A program made the translations under genes and the position numbers. The notes under the pieces were generated by a model. The model had not been told where the DNA came from and ran no database searches. It saw only the letters and a list, made by a program, of their open reading frames with translations. DNA of 64,000 nucleotides. It comes from Psychrobacter urativorans. Its GTDB lineage: Bacteria; Pseudomonadota; Gammaproteobacteria; Pseudomonadales; Moraxellaceae. This document shows positions 18,131 to 27,898 of the stretch, one piece after another (the stretch's first letter is position 1; each line of letters opens with the position of its first letter). The DNA is taken from the NCBI RefSeq assembly GCF_001298525.1, contig NZ_CP012678.1:2738355-2802354 (forward strand). The letters are read 5' to 3'.

Positions 18131-18178
18131 AAATTTAGACAATAAAAAACCCTTACAAGTCAATGCCTGTAAGGGTTT
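18131..18178 (-). terminator. Terminator downstream of the CAU tRNA
   Basis: On the minus strand AAACCCTTACAGG pairs with CTTGTAAGGGTTT and is followed by TTTTATTGTC. It begins within ten bases of the tRNA 3' end. It is highly similar to the hairpin at 8156-8203. Confidence 0.8.
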
Positions 18179-18183
18179 AAATT

Positions 18184-18260
18184 TGGTGGGCCCAGTAGGA
18201 CTTGAACCTACGACCAAAGGATTATGAGTCCTCTGCTCTAACCAACTGAGCTATGGGCCC
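18184..18260 (-). tRNA. tRNA with CAU anticodon, probably tRNA-Ile2 (k2CAU); tRNA-Met possible
   Basis: A 77-base cloverleaf ending in an encoded CCA. Reading the minus strand: acceptor GGGCCCA/TGGGCCC, D arm GCTCAGTTGGTTAGAGC, anticodon loop CTCATAA, T loop GTAGGTTCAAGTCCTAC. The acceptor C4-G69, C5-G68 and C6-G67 pairs are those recognised by TilS in tRNA-Ile2 and differ from the usual elongator Met acceptor, so lysidine-modified Ile2 is favoured. A mobile-element integrase lies just beyond its 3' end. Confidence 0.92.
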
Positions 18261-18320
18261 TAACGTTAGACGCATCATCATACCTGATTCTATTAATTTT
18301 TCAAGTAAAACATGCATTTT

Positions 18321-19127
18321 TTATTCATTACTACCTGCTAAAGTTAAACTACGCCCACCGTCTACAGTGATGATTTCACCAGTAACGTAGCTTGCCTGTG
18401 CCAAATACAGCACACTATGGGCGATTTCATCAGGTGTGCCGATACGCTGCATCGGTATGTTGGCAATAATATTTCGCTGTTGCTCAGGATTTAATGCTTG
18501 GTCGCTATCTGTTGCCGGAAGAATATTAACTCCCGGAGAAACTCCATTTACCCGAACATAAGGTGCCATCTCTAACGCTAATGACTGTACCATCATGCGA
18601 TGCGCGGCCTTTGCCATATTATAGACGGTATAACCGCTAAATGGCTTATTATCAGCATGAATATCAAGCAAGCTAATGATGCAGCCACGCTGGGCTTCTA
18701 GATAGGGCATTAAAGACTGACTTAGTAGCAAGGGCACTTTGGCATTAGTTAAAAATAATTCATCCCACTGCACATGATGAATAGTGCCAAGGGAAGTGGG
18801 ATAAAATCGCGATGCATTGTGTACCAGTACATTAAGTTGTCCAAATTGCTCCAAAATGGTTTGGGAGAATTGGTTTAAATGTGCTGGATTATTAATAATG
18901 GTTAAATCCGCCATAATAACCACAGCACTATGATCGCGAGTATCATTTAGCTCGTCAGCGAGTGCATTTGCCTCTTGCACACTATGATGGCAATGAATAA
19001 TGACGCGATAGCCTTGACGGTGGGCAGCACGAATAATGGCTGCACCAATACGTTTGGCACTACCCGTTACTAGCATGACAGGGGCTAATTGATTCATTAA
19101 GTTTGCGTCAGTAGATAAGTAGTTCAT
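18321..19127 (-). CDS. SDR family pteridine reductase
   Basis: 268 residues with a Rossmann start VMLVTGSAKRIGAA (TGxxxRxG, the PTR1-like variant), an NAG-like LVHNASRFYPT, and the catalytic YTVYNMAKAA Tyr-Lys pair with upstream Ser. Pteridine reductases reduce dihydrofolate or dihydrobiopterin/monapterin with NADPH. The Arg-containing nucleotide loop and the context next to cca are typical for Moraxellaceae pteridine reductases. The start codon overlaps the cca stop by four bases (ATGA), so the genes are translationally coupled. Confidence 0.85.
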   Translation of the reverse strand: MNYLSTDANLMNQLAPVMLVTGSAKRIGAAIIRAAHRQGYRVIIHCHHSVQEANALADELNDTRDHSAVVIMADLTIINNPAHLNQFSQTILEQFGQLNVLVHNASRFYPTSLGTIHHVQWDELFLTNAKVPLLLSQSLMPYLEAQRGCIISLLDIHADNKPFSGYTVYNMAKAAHRMMVQSLALEMAPYVRVNGVSPGVNILPATDSDQALNPEQQRNIIANIPMQRIGTPDEIAHSVLYLAQASYVTGEIITVDGGRSLTLAGSNE

Positions 19128-20341
19128 AACGCTGTTGATGTTTTATTGTTTATAGTCATGGTTTGCGCTTGCAAGTGCTTAATACGTGCAAGGCGTAACG
19201 CTGCACCGATATTCGCTCCTTTAAGGTCTGGCGCGATATCTGCCATACTGATAGCATGAAAACTATTCAGCGCTAGCATCATTTGCCGATGCTGTTGTGC
19301 CAATTGTAATACGTGACTGGTTACCAATAGTTGAGAAAGCTTCTCTGGTTCTTTATGGGCACTACAGGCTTGAAGCAAATCTATTTTTTGTGCAGCTGTC
19401 AGCGTGTTTATCGCCTTTAAATGTTGTGTTTGTTGGCTAAATAAGCTGGCAAACTGAGTATGCATTTTGGGCGCTTTAACCGTGTTGCCAATACTGCTAA
19501 TTTGTTTGATAGCAGCAGTTGTATCATCGTTACTATCAATATTAACATTTGCATTAAATAACGCAGGATTGAGACTGGTCATTAGCAATGCCCAACGCTG
19601 TGATAAGTTCAATTGCATTTGTGCTGAAAAATAAAGCGCTGTTTGTACAGTCTCACGTATATGAATATCTGTCCAAGCCTGATGTAGAGGCGCAAAACAA
19701 GCTTGTAATACACCGCTTATAAAAAGTTGCTGCCAATAAACCTGCGGGGAGTTTTGCATCATGGCGCGACTGGATTCTTGCCAAATACGTTCCGCACTAA
19801 GATGTTTAAGCTCACCGGAACTGACCAGCATTTGCATTAAATGCAAGGTTTCATCAGCAATAGAAAATCCTAAATCATAATAGCGACTATAAAAACGTGC
19901 GGTTCTTAAAACACGTAATGGATCTTCGCTAAAAGCTTCTGACACATGGCGTAAAACCTTATTTTCGATATCTTGTAAGCCACCATAATAATCAATGACT
20001 TTACCACTAATAGGGCGGTTATCAGTAAGGCTAGTCACTTCAATTGCCATGGCGTTAACCGTTAAATCGCGGCGTTGTAAGTCTTCTTCTAGGGTGACAT
20101 CAGGACTGGTATGAACGCTAAACCCTTGGTAGCCATGTCCAAGCTTACGCTCAGTACGTGCCAGTGCATATTCTTCTTGAGTGGTGGGGTGTAAAAATAC
20201 AGGAAAGTCTGCGCCCACTTGATTAAATCCAGCAGCAAGCATGTCAGCGACCGTCGTACCTACTACCACAAAGTCTTTATCCTTGATAGGACGACCTAAT
20301 AGCTTATCACGTACTGCGCCACCAACAAGATAGACTTGCAT
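19124..20341 (-). CDS. cca: CCA tRNA nucleotidyltransferase
   Basis: 405 residues. The class II nucleotidyltransferase head is clear: YLVGGAVRDKLLGRPIKDKDFVVVG, then ARTERKLGHGYQGF, DVTLEEDLQRRDLTVNAMAIE and the nucleotide-selecting EDPLRVLRTARFYSR. It adds or repairs the CCA end of tRNAs. The length equals that of bacterial multifunctional Cca, but the C-terminal half (about 220-400) shows no His-Asp pair, so the HD phosphohydrolase of the Escherichia coli enzyme seems lost or replaced. First gene of a two-gene unit with pteridine reductase. Confidence 0.93.
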   Translation of the reverse strand: MQVYLVGGAVRDKLLGRPIKDKDFVVVGTTVADMLAAGFNQVGADFPVFLHPTTQEEYALARTERKLGHGYQGFSVHTSPDVTLEEDLQRRDLTVNAMAIEVTSLTDNRPISGKVIDYYGGLQDIENKVLRHVSEAFSEDPLRVLRTARFYSRYYDLGFSIADETLHLMQMLVSSGELKHLSAERIWQESSRAMMQNSPQVYWQQLFISGVLQACFAPLHQAWTDIHIRETVQTALYFSAQMQLNLSQRWALLMTSLNPALFNANVNIDSNDDTTAAIKQISSIGNTVKAPKMHTQFASLFSQQTQHLKAINTLTAAQKIDLLQACSAHKEPEKLSQLLVTSHVLQLAQQHRQMMLALNSFHAISMADIAPDLKGANIGAALRLARIKHLQAQTMTINNKTSTAL

Positions 20342-20409
20342 CGTAACCTCTTTATAATTTTATGAATATATTTGCTTTTTAATCGTTAATGCCGCTACAT
20401 AAAATGCCA

Positions 20410-20450
20410 AAAAAAACCAGCCAACGCGATTGAAGGCGTTGGCTGGTTTT
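20410..20450 (-). terminator. Hairpin terminator after maeB
   Basis: AACCAGCCAACGC pairs with GCGTTGGCTGGTT across an eight-base loop, with a T run on the minus strand. It lies about 85 bases downstream of the malic enzyme stop and before the cca start. Confidence 0.88.
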
Positions 20451-20533
20451 ATTATAACAGACTGTCACGATAAATTAATGATAGTGACCTGTTACGATTA
20501 GGCTTATCGTAACGTCTTTATTTACATCACCAA

Positions 20534-22879
20534 CTACTTCTGCTCATTTTCTAAGTCTTGCGCTTCAGTGACTGCAAGTGCTGTCATATTAACCACACGG
20601 CGTGCTGTTGCTGATGGGGTTAAGATATGAACTGGCTTATTAGCACCCAATAAAATAGGTCCAATAGTGGCGCTGCCAGTCGCTGTTTTAAGCAGATTAA
20701 AAGAAATATTTGCCGCATCTACCGTTGGCAAAATAAGTAGGTTTGCTGCACCTTGAAGTTTACTTGATGGTAAATCGTGGGCACGGATATTAACGTCTAA
20801 TGCCGCATCACCTTGCATTTCACCATCAAAATCAAAGTCAACATTCATCTCACTGAGCAACTGGAATACTTTACGCATTTTCACCGCGCTGGCACGATCT
20901 GAGGTGCCAAAGTTAGAATGCGATACCAAAGCCACACGCGGGGTGATGTTAAAACGACGTAATTGGTCAGCAGCCAATACCGTCATTTCTGCCAATTGTT
21001 CAGCAGTTGGGTCTTCATGAATATAGGTGTCCGCGATAAAGATATTGCGATCTTGCATTAACACCGCATTCATCGAATAAAAATCGCTGATACCTTCTTT
21101 TTTACCGATAACGTTTTGCAAATATTTAAGATGCAACTGGTAATGACCAAAGGTGCCACAAATCATACCATCGGCATCGCCATTTTCAACCAATAATGCA
21201 CCGACTAGCGTCGTCTCACGGCGAACATCACGACGTGCAAGCTCAATGCTAACCCCATTGCGTTTGTTCTTTTCGTAGTATCCCTGCCAGTAATCTTTGT
21301 AGCGTGGATCATCATCAATGTTAACGATAGTAATATTGTCACCATCTTTTAGACGCAAGCTAAGTTTTTTGATATTGGATTCAATGATTGCTGGGCGACC
21401 GACCAAGATAGGCTGCGCCAAACCTTCATCAACCACAACCTGCACGGCAAGTAGGACATTATTGTCTTCGCCTTCACAGTACACGATACGCTTAGGCGCT
21501 GACTTTGCACGTGCAAAGATAGGCTTCATGACGAAGGCTGAGTTATAAACAAACTCAGACAGATGCTGACGATATGCTGTCAAATCTTCGATAGGCAATG
21601 TCGCAACACCGGTATCCATTGCAGCTTTTGCTACGGCTGATGCAATCTCGATGATTAAGTTTGGCTCTAGTGGTCCTGGAATCAAATATTCACGACCAAA
21701 GCTTGGGGTATTGTCAATATTTTTGCTGTGTGCAGCTGGCGTGGCTTCAACATGCGCCATGGCGGCAATAGCACGTACGCAGGCAATTTTCATTTCTTCA
21801 TTAATAGTCGTCGCGCCGACATCTAACGCACCGCGGAAGATATAAGGGAAACATAAGGCGTTGTTCACTTGGTTTGGATAGTCTGAGCGACCCGTTGCCA
21901 TAATGACGTCGGGACGAACAGCATGTGCCAATTCAGGCATAATCTCAGGCGTTGGGTTGGCAAGCGCAAAGATGATGGGGTCTTTGGCCATACGGCGAAC
22001 CATATCTTCTGTCAATGTACCAGGCATAGACAGCCCTAAGAACATATCGACACCATCAATCACTTCTTCAATAGTTGTTGCGTCAGTATCACGAGCGTAC
22101 ATCTGCTTGGTTTCATCTAAGTTTTCGCGGCGAGTGCTAATGATACCGCGTGAGTCAGACACATAGATATTGTCTTTATTCACACCAAGCGCACAGATGA
22201 TATTTAAGCAAGAAATGGCTGCTGCGCCTGCACCTGAACAGATGATTTTTAAATCTTCGATTTTTTTGCCAGTAATGATTAAGGCATTTAGCATTGCTGC
22301 GGCAACAATAATCGATGTGCCGTGTTGGTCATCATGGAACACAGGAATATTCATACGTTCACGCAATTCGCGCTCAATTTTGAAACATTCTGGTGCTTTA
22401 ATATCTTCTAGATTAATACCACCGAATGTTGGCTCTAAAGCGGCAACTGCTTCGATAAATTTATCTGGATCATTTTGATTAATTTCAATATCGAAAACAT
22501 CAATACCCGCGAATTTTTTGAATAGAACGCCTTTACCTTCCATCACAGGTTTAGAAGCCAATGCGCCAATATTACCTAAACCGAGCACCGCAGTACCGTT
22601 AGTGATAACACCAACCAAGTTGCTACGAGCCGTATATTTTGCCGCTAAAGAAGGGTCTCTTTGAATTTCAAGACAAGGCACTGCCACACCAGGTGAATAC
22701 GCCAACGCCAAGTCACGTTGGTTCGCAAGCTGCTTGGTAGGGGTAACCGAGATTTTACCTGGACGAGGGTGGGCATGATAATGGAGAGCGGCTTGCTCAA
22801 ACTGCTCTTTATCCGTACTGTGATTATCTGTATTCAAATTAGTATCGTCATTCATAGTCTTAGCCATAGTCATCGCCAT
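20534..22879 (-). CDS. maeB: NADP-dependent malic enzyme with phosphotransacetylase-like domain
   Basis: 781 residues, the usual length of MaeB. Residues of about 30-430 form the malic enzyme part ([63 protein letters not shown]). About 440-775 form the PTA-like part ([34 protein letters not shown]). It decarboxylates malate to pyruvate with NADP; the PTA-like part usually senses acetyl-CoA and is not catalytic. Several in-frame ATGs lie in the first 25 codons, and no strong ribosome site decides between them. Confidence 0.95.
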   Translation of the reverse strand: MAMTMAKTMNDDTNLNTDNHSTDKEQFEQAALHYHAHPRPGKISVTPTKQLANQRDLALAYSPGVAVPCLEIQRDPSLAAKYTARSNLVGVITNGTAVLGLGNIGALASKPVMEGKGVLFKKFAGIDVFDIEINQNDPDKFIEAVAALEPTFGGINLEDIKAPECFKIERELRERMNIPVFHDDQHGTSIIVAAAMLNALIITGKKIEDLKIICSGAGAAAISCLNIICALGVNKDNIYVSDSRGIISTRRENLDETKQMYARDTDATTIEEVIDGVDMFLGLSMPGTLTEDMVRRMAKDPIIFALANPTPEIMPELAHAVRPDVIMATGRSDYPNQVNNALCFPYIFRGALDVGATTINEEMKIACVRAIAAMAHVEATPAAHSKNIDNTPSFGREYLIPGPLEPNLIIEIASAVAKAAMDTGVATLPIEDLTAYRQHLSEFVYNSAFVMKPIFARAKSAPKRIVYCEGEDNNVLLAVQVVVDEGLAQPILVGRPAIIESNIKKLSLRLKDGDNITIVNIDDDPRYKDYWQGYYEKNKRNGVSIELARRDVRRETTLVGALLVENGDADGMICGTFGHYQLHLKYLQNVIGKKEGISDFYSMNAVLMQDRNIFIADTYIHEDPTAEQLAEMTVLAADQLRRFNITPRVALVSHSNFGTSDRASAVKMRKVFQLLSEMNVDFDFDGEMQGDAALDVNIRAHDLPSSKLQGAANLLILPTVDAANISFNLLKTATGSATIGPILLGANKPVHILTPSATARRVVNMTALAVTEAQDLENEQK

Positions 22880-23173
22880 TGTTAGAATAAATTAAAATAA
22901 AATAAACGGTAATAAAGTTAAATCAATGCTTTAGATTATACTGTTAATGAAGAAATACCTTAAAAGCTGAAGGTATTATAGACAAACGAAAGTTGACAGC
23001 AGTTTATTCTAGCACTATTAATAATTGAGTTCCTAGTCAACAAAGAGGAAATATGTAAATATAGCGAAAATTGATACTCTATATTTAGCATATTGATAAT
23101 AAAGATTTAGATTGTGTTAGAGCTACAATGTCAGAATTAAAAATAGCTATGCCATACAAAACAAATACTCTTT

Positions 23174-24646
23174 TTAAGAAGAACAGCTAATCGGCAAAGG
23201 TCTTGCATTTGGTGCAGGCGGACGGCTATCTAAATCTGTAGCAATGTCTTGGACGATATAAGGAGTCTGTAGTAAGTCAAAAAGCCGTGCAACTTCCTCA
23301 AATTGTCCTTGTTCAGCCGCGTCAATAGCACGTTGTGCCATATCATTACGCAAAATATAGACCGGATTATTAGATTGTAAATCAAGCACAACTTGCTCTT
23401 GGGAAGCCGCTTGAATTTGGGTCATATAACGCGTTTGCCAATCCTGCCAAACCTGTTTGGCATCCTCATTAAGCTCAGCGAGCAGATTTGCTAATAATTG
23501 TTGCTCATGAGGGTGAGCCTCTGTTGCTACCAGTCCCAGTAATGCCCGAAAGCTATTGGTATAATCTAATAAGTTGTCTTCTAGGAAAGTTAGAAATTCA
23601 AACGCTAAGACTAGGCTCTCGGACTGATGGGGCAATCCTAATTTGCGGCACAGCCCTTGTTGATAATGCTGCATAAAGACTGGCTCATAGACCTCTAAGC
23701 ACGCCGCCAAACTGTCACGCGTGACGCCAGCTTGGGTCAAACGCATAAAATGTGGTAGCCAATTATTGAGATTCCAATGTCCGATAGCAGGCTGATTCTG
23801 ATACGCATAGCGTCCACTGTAGTCAGAGTGATTATTAATCCAAGCGGGGTTAAAGCGCTCCATAAAACCAAACGGTCCAAAATCTAACGTGCTGCCAGTA
23901 ATGGATAAGTTATCCGTATTCATTACCCCATGCGCAAAGCCAATCAGCTGCCAATCGGCAATCATCCGTGCGCTACGCTCGACCACCGCTTGTAAAAATG
24001 CCAAAACTGGCTGCTCACTGTTACGGCAGTCTGGATAATAAGTGTCAATCATATAATCGGTAAACTCGTCCAATAAATCAGGGGCAAAGCTGGCAATCCA
24101 TTCCACGTGACCAAGACGAATATGACTGTCAGCAACGCGCATTAATGCTGCACCAGATTCGATACGTTCGCGGTGTACTGGCGTATCCGACACAATAAAC
24201 CCAAGCGCATTAGAAGATGCAATGCCGAGTTGCGTAAGCGCATGACCGCATAAATATTCGCGAATGGTACTACGTAGCACAGCACGTCCATCACCCATAC
24301 GAGAGTAAGGCGTCAGACCACTACCTTTTAAATGCAAATCTTGTAATTGACCATCTTTATCGAGCACTTGCGCCATCAGTAAGCCGCGCCCATCACCCAA
24401 TTGACCTGCCCATTGACCAAACTGATGCCCTGCATAAGCCATAGATAACGGCGCAAACTGCTCAGGCACATAATGACCGCCAAGAATCTCAACCCAATGC
24501 GCCATTAAATCCGCATCGTCTGCCCAACCAAGTTGCTCCGCTACTTGCAAATTCAAATGACCAGCGCGCGGATTATCAAGTGGTGTCGGCAGCTGGCGAG
24601 TATAAAGACGGGTATCTAAATTTTTATAAGTATTGTGGTAGTGCAT
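23174..24646 (-). CDS. selO: SelO/YdiU family protein adenylyltransferase
   Basis: 490 residues of the pseudokinase SelO family, which transfers AMP to Ser/Thr/Tyr on proteins in response to oxidative stress. Motifs include YAGHQFGQWAGQLGDGRG, LHLKGSGLTPYSRMGDGRAV (nucleotide Lys), IREYLCGHAL and the catalytic-loop-like FAHGVMNTDNLSI and TLDFGPFGF. The protein ends ISCSS, the conserved Cys-Ser-Ser tail where eukaryotic SelO carries selenocysteine. Single gene; the desaturase terminator lies just upstream of it. Confidence 0.95.
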   Translation of the reverse strand: MHYHNTYKNLDTRLYTRQLPTPLDNPRAGHLNLQVAEQLGWADDADLMAHWVEILGGHYVPEQFAPLSMAYAGHQFGQWAGQLGDGRGLLMAQVLDKDGQLQDLHLKGSGLTPYSRMGDGRAVLRSTIREYLCGHALTQLGIASSNALGFIVSDTPVHRERIESGAALMRVADSHIRLGHVEWIASFAPDLLDEFTDYMIDTYYPDCRNSEQPVLAFLQAVVERSARMIADWQLIGFAHGVMNTDNLSITGSTLDFGPFGFMERFNPAWINNHSDYSGRYAYQNQPAIGHWNLNNWLPHFMRLTQAGVTRDSLAACLEVYEPVFMQHYQQGLCRKLGLPHQSESLVLAFEFLTFLEDNLLDYTNSFRALLGLVATEAHPHEQQLLANLLAELNEDAKQVWQDWQTRYMTQIQAASQEQVVLDLQSNNPVYILRNDMAQRAIDAAEQGQFEEVARLFDLLQTPYIVQDIATDLDSRPPAPNARPLPISCSS

Positions 24647-24726
24647 AGTAAGGTATCCGTGTATATATAAATAACATCAAACCACTATAACATAGCCTAA
24701 AAATTGCCTAACTAAAACCCTACATA

Positions 24727-24763
24727 AAAAAATCCCCTCTATCTAATCTAGATAAAGGGGAGG
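24727..24763 (-). terminator. Hairpin terminator after the desaturase gene
   Basis: CCCCTcTATCT pairs with AGATAaAGGGG over a short loop; on the minus strand the hairpin is followed by ATTTTTTT. It sits about 40 bases beyond the desaturase stop. Confidence 0.82.
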
Positions 24764-24803
24764 AGAAACTTTTTAAATAAATAACTTTTTATGATATGCA
24801 GAC

Positions 24804-26219
24804 TTAAGCAGCTTTATTGTTATAGCCAATAGAGCGGAAGGCTATTTTTAAATTATCATTATGCGCATGGATTTTTTCTTCAATCTTCGCATATTCATGT
24901 TTAAGATTTTCATCAACTTCATGCAAACGATCTGCAAACTCAGTCTTTTTCATCTCAATGGCTTTAGCTTTTAATGCTTGCCATTCTTCAACTGTTTGCG
25001 TAAAGGCTTCAAATTCAAACTTAATACGGTCTTGGAAGCTTTGCATCGCATGTGTGATATCAAGTCCACCTGATTTCACCGTATCAATTTGCTGCTGCGC
25101 TTGTTTAAACTGCATTTGTACTTCAGCATGTTTAATCGTGGTGTCATCAACCGTACGTAACTCAGAAGTTAAACCTACTTTTGACAATCCAGCAATCAGC
25201 CATTTAGTAGGATCATATTGCCACCATTTCACACCATTACGATAATCGTATTGGAAGAAGTGATGGTAGTTATGATAACCTTCACCCCAAGTAAATAGCG
25301 CTAAGAAAAAGTTATCACGTGCCGTATTGGTATCGGTATAAGGGCGTGTACCCGTGATGTGACAAAGCGAGTTAATAAAGAAAGTAAAGTGATGGGTTAA
25401 TACCAGACGCAATAGTCCAGCCAGTACCAACGTACCCCATACATCACCAATCAGCCAACCAACTGCCGCTACTAAGCCAACGTTCGCGGCTAATACCCAA
25501 AGACCATAATATTTATGCTGAATTTGCAGCACTTTGTCTTTAGTTAAGTCAGGGATGTTTTTATAGTCAAATCTGCCGCTTGGATAGTTACGCAACATCC
25601 ACCCCATATGGCTAAAGAAAAAGCCGCGTTTTGCTGAATACGGATCATCTAAGCGGTCATCGACATGACGGTGATGACTACGGTGACCAGATACCCAATC
25701 AAAAGCTGAGCCTTGAACCGCAAGGGTAGAACCGAGTAATAAAAAGTTCTTAACGATAGGGTGAGCTTTATAGGCACGATGCGACAACAGACGGTGATAG
25801 CCTGCGGTAATACTAATACCTGTCCATACCATAAAGGCACCAAACACACCCCATACTGGCGCACTGACTTGATGCGTCATGAGATACCACGGTGTAACGA
25901 CAGCCGCAGCAAGTGGAGTGGCTATCAAAATAGCAGCCGGTATCCAGTTAATCGGCGCTTTTTTAAACTCAAGTTCTCGAATATCGATAGTCTCATTCAT
26001 AGACACCGAATCCTGCTTGCTTGCATCAGCAGATTTATCCGTTATATAGCCGCGTGTTGCACTAGGCTGCTCATTTAGAACTTCACCAGCCTTGCTATCA
26101 TCGAACCACGTCTTAAAACGCAATGCTTGAGTGCCAGCCGTTTGTATGAGCGTGTCACCAGACTTAATAGCCAAACGTAAGCCTTTAAGTGGTAAGCCCA
26201 TTGCTTTTTTTGCAATCAT
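24804..26219 (-). CDS. Acyl-CoA / delta-9 fatty acid desaturase
   Basis: 471 residues. Integral-membrane di-iron desaturase with three histidine boxes: HRLLSH (142-147), HRSHHRH (179-185) and EGYHNYHH (313-320), in the arrangement of acyl-CoA delta-9 desaturases. Four hydrophobic segments surround them. An unusual hydrophilic N-terminal stretch of about 75 residues and a roughly 110-residue charged, coiled-coil-like C-terminal tail extend the core. It would introduce a cis double bond into saturated acyl chains, important for cold-membrane fluidity. The promoter has a DesT/FabR-like palindrome over the -35 box. Confidence 0.93.
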   Translation of the reverse strand: MIAKKAMGLPLKGLRLAIKSGDTLIQTAGTQALRFKTWFDDSKAGEVLNEQPSATRGYITDKSADASKQDSVSMNETIDIRELEFKKAPINWIPAAILIATPLAAAVVTPWYLMTHQVSAPVWGVFGAFMVWTGISITAGYHRLLSHRAYKAHPIVKNFLLLGSTLAVQGSAFDWVSGHRSHHRHVDDRLDDPYSAKRGFFFSHMGWMLRNYPSGRFDYKNIPDLTKDKVLQIQHKYYGLWVLAANVGLVAAVGWLIGDVWGTLVLAGLLRLVLTHHFTFFINSLCHITGTRPYTDTNTARDNFFLALFTWGEGYHNYHHFFQYDYRNGVKWWQYDPTKWLIAGLSKVGLTSELRTVDDTTIKHAEVQMQFKQAQQQIDTVKSGGLDITHAMQSFQDRIKFEFEAFTQTVEEWQALKAKAIEMKKTEFADRLHEVDENLKHEYAKIEEKIHAHNDNLKIAFRSIGYNNKAA

Positions 26220-26252
26220 ATAATATCCCTAACGGTATTGATTTCAGTCTCT

Positions 26253-26293
26253 ATATTACCCTAAAAATACAGGAAAGTGAACGGTTATACACT
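26253..26293 (-). promoter_or_regulatory. Desaturase promoter with DesT/FabR-like operator
   Basis: On the minus strand -35 TTCACT (26276-26281), a 17-bp spacer and -10 TAATAT (26253-26258) form a good sigma70 promoter 34 bases before the ATG. The palindrome AGTGAACGGTTATACACT (26276-26293) covers the -35 box and resembles the AGTGAACG half-site bound by Pseudomonas DesT. Confidence 0.65.
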
Positions 26294-26589
26294 AGAAAAA
26301 TCCTACTAAATAACAATAACTTGTATGAATTATAGAATACTATCCCTTAAAAACCCTACTAACTATCAGGAATTAAGCAAATATGTAAATAATGGCACTA
26401 TTGTGTTAAAGCCAGCTTGAATATAAAAGGCTTGTTTTCAATGAAGAGTGTAGATGAAAATGAAGAGAGTGCAGTCTGTAGTAGATATTAAATAAATGCT
26501 AAATATTTGATTATAATATTTAATATTGGAGATTTTTATACGTAATAATGTTGGCGGTCTATTATTGTTAGAGCGAGTTTTTTTTGGTT
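26294..26589. other. Intergenic, no gene seen
   Basis: About 300 AT-rich bases between the desaturase promoter and the glycerophosphodiesterase stop. Only frames shorter than 40 codons without ribosome sites are present; no hairpin terminator is obvious. Confidence 0.5.
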
Positions 26590-27525
26590 TTATAACAGCT
26601 GCGTTGGAATGTCAGTGATAATAAAATCTACTTGCCAGTCAACCAGTTGCTTTATATTTTCAATGTCATTCACCGTCCACGCGCTAACGGGCAGACCGTA
26701 ACGATGACAGTTTTGAATCACTGCGCGAGTTAGTAACGGATAGTAGACCCCAAGCTGCATACAGCCAAGCTGCAATGCCGTATTGGGTGCGTTATCTAAT
26801 TCCTGCTGCGTACGCACCAATAAACCGCGTCGTAGCTTATTAAGGGCTTTATGGCGCTGCATCTTAGCATGAAGATAAGTGTCAAAACTTGTGACAACAA
26901 TGGGTAAGCTGGCGAGTGGACTGTCAACCAGATAATTAGCTAAGGCTTTGATGAGCTGTCGATAATTAGTTCGGTTATGAGTTTTTACTTCCAACTCGAT
27001 ATGAGTAAAGCGTGTCAGGGCATGCGCTTGTGATTCTACACTGGAGATTGGCGCTAAAAAAGGTGCGATATTCGGTAAGCCATATAAACTGTTTCGTGCC
27101 CGTTTTTGCAGTTCAATCAATAATTGCGCGGCTGATAGCTTAGATGCGGCAAGTGCTTTTAACGACAAAGGTAAGGCTTGTGACAACGCATCTAAAGTAA
27201 TGATTTGATGCCCTGATTGCAGATAACGTTGTATTTCAGCAAGGCTAAGTTGGTCAATGCGCGATTGCAAACCACATAACCGTAACAAGGTTTCATCGTG
27301 AAAGACCACCAAATGCCCATCCATAGTGAGCTGCACATCAAATTCAACTCCTGCCAAGCCACGCGCCTGCAAGCTGTGCGCATGCTGAAAACCAAACAAG
27401 GTATTTTCTGGCGCTTCACTGCGTGCGCCACGATGTCCTAACAGACGAGTGTTTTTAAGATTTATCATCGTGTGCGACCATGCTGATAAGAATATCATTA
27501 GTTTATAAATTATCGTTATTACCAT
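26590..27525 (-). CDS. Glycerophosphodiester phosphodiesterase
   Basis: GDPD-family TIM barrel: LLGHRGARSEAPENTLFGFQHA with the catalytic HRG and EN, then VEFDVQLTMDGHLVVFHDETLLRLCG (metal E/D and catalytic His), and the C-terminal VSAWTVNDIENIKQLVDWQVDFIITDIP. It hydrolyses glycerophosphodiesters to glycerol-3-phosphate and an alcohol. The open frame starts at 27525, but a start at the internal Met (27468, MINLKNTRLLGHRG) would give the usual cytosolic length; neither has a strong ribosome site. Confidence 0.92.
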   Translation of the reverse strand: MVITIIYKLMIFLSAWSHTMINLKNTRLLGHRGARSEAPENTLFGFQHAHSLQARGLAGVEFDVQLTMDGHLVVFHDETLLRLCGLQSRIDQLSLAEIQRYLQSGHQIITLDALSQALPLSLKALAASKLSAAQLLIELQKRARNSLYGLPNIAPFLAPISSVESQAHALTRFTHIELEVKTHNRTNYRQLIKALANYLVDSPLASLPIVVTSFDTYLHAKMQRHKALNKLRRGLLVRTQQELDNAPNTALQLGCMQLGVYYPLLTRAVIQNCHRYGLPVSAWTVNDIENIKQLVDWQVDFIITDIPTQLL

Positions 27526-27898
27526 AAATATAGATAAAATAGGGTCGATATAGTTATCGTCACTATAAAATGACTATTAAGCTGAAAAATTCATATTTGC
27601 TAACAATGTTTACTGTAATTCTATTATTGTAAGGACGGATTGTGTCGGAGTTAGCAGTATTCTCAGCAGTATTTGTTATACTTTTGCAACCAAAAGCGCT
27701 ATTTTGAGCGAATGCTATGTTTTATTTGTATATCAAAGGGCTGGCGTAATGACCATTTCAACGAAACCTCGTATAATGGCGTGATTTTTCTATTCATATT
27801 TTCTATCGATTGCCTTTTATTAGGTGATATCAAATTAAGTAATGTCAAACACCGTCTATCGGCAGTGGCAAAATGAGTAACTTGGGAGCACAACCAGT
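27526..27898. other. Intergenic with possible promoter for the lipoprotein gene
   Basis: About 370 bases. TATAAT at 27772-27777 with TGACCA 16 bases upstream is a possible sigma70 promoter directed to the plus-strand lipoprotein gene. Nothing else is supported. Confidence 0.4.
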
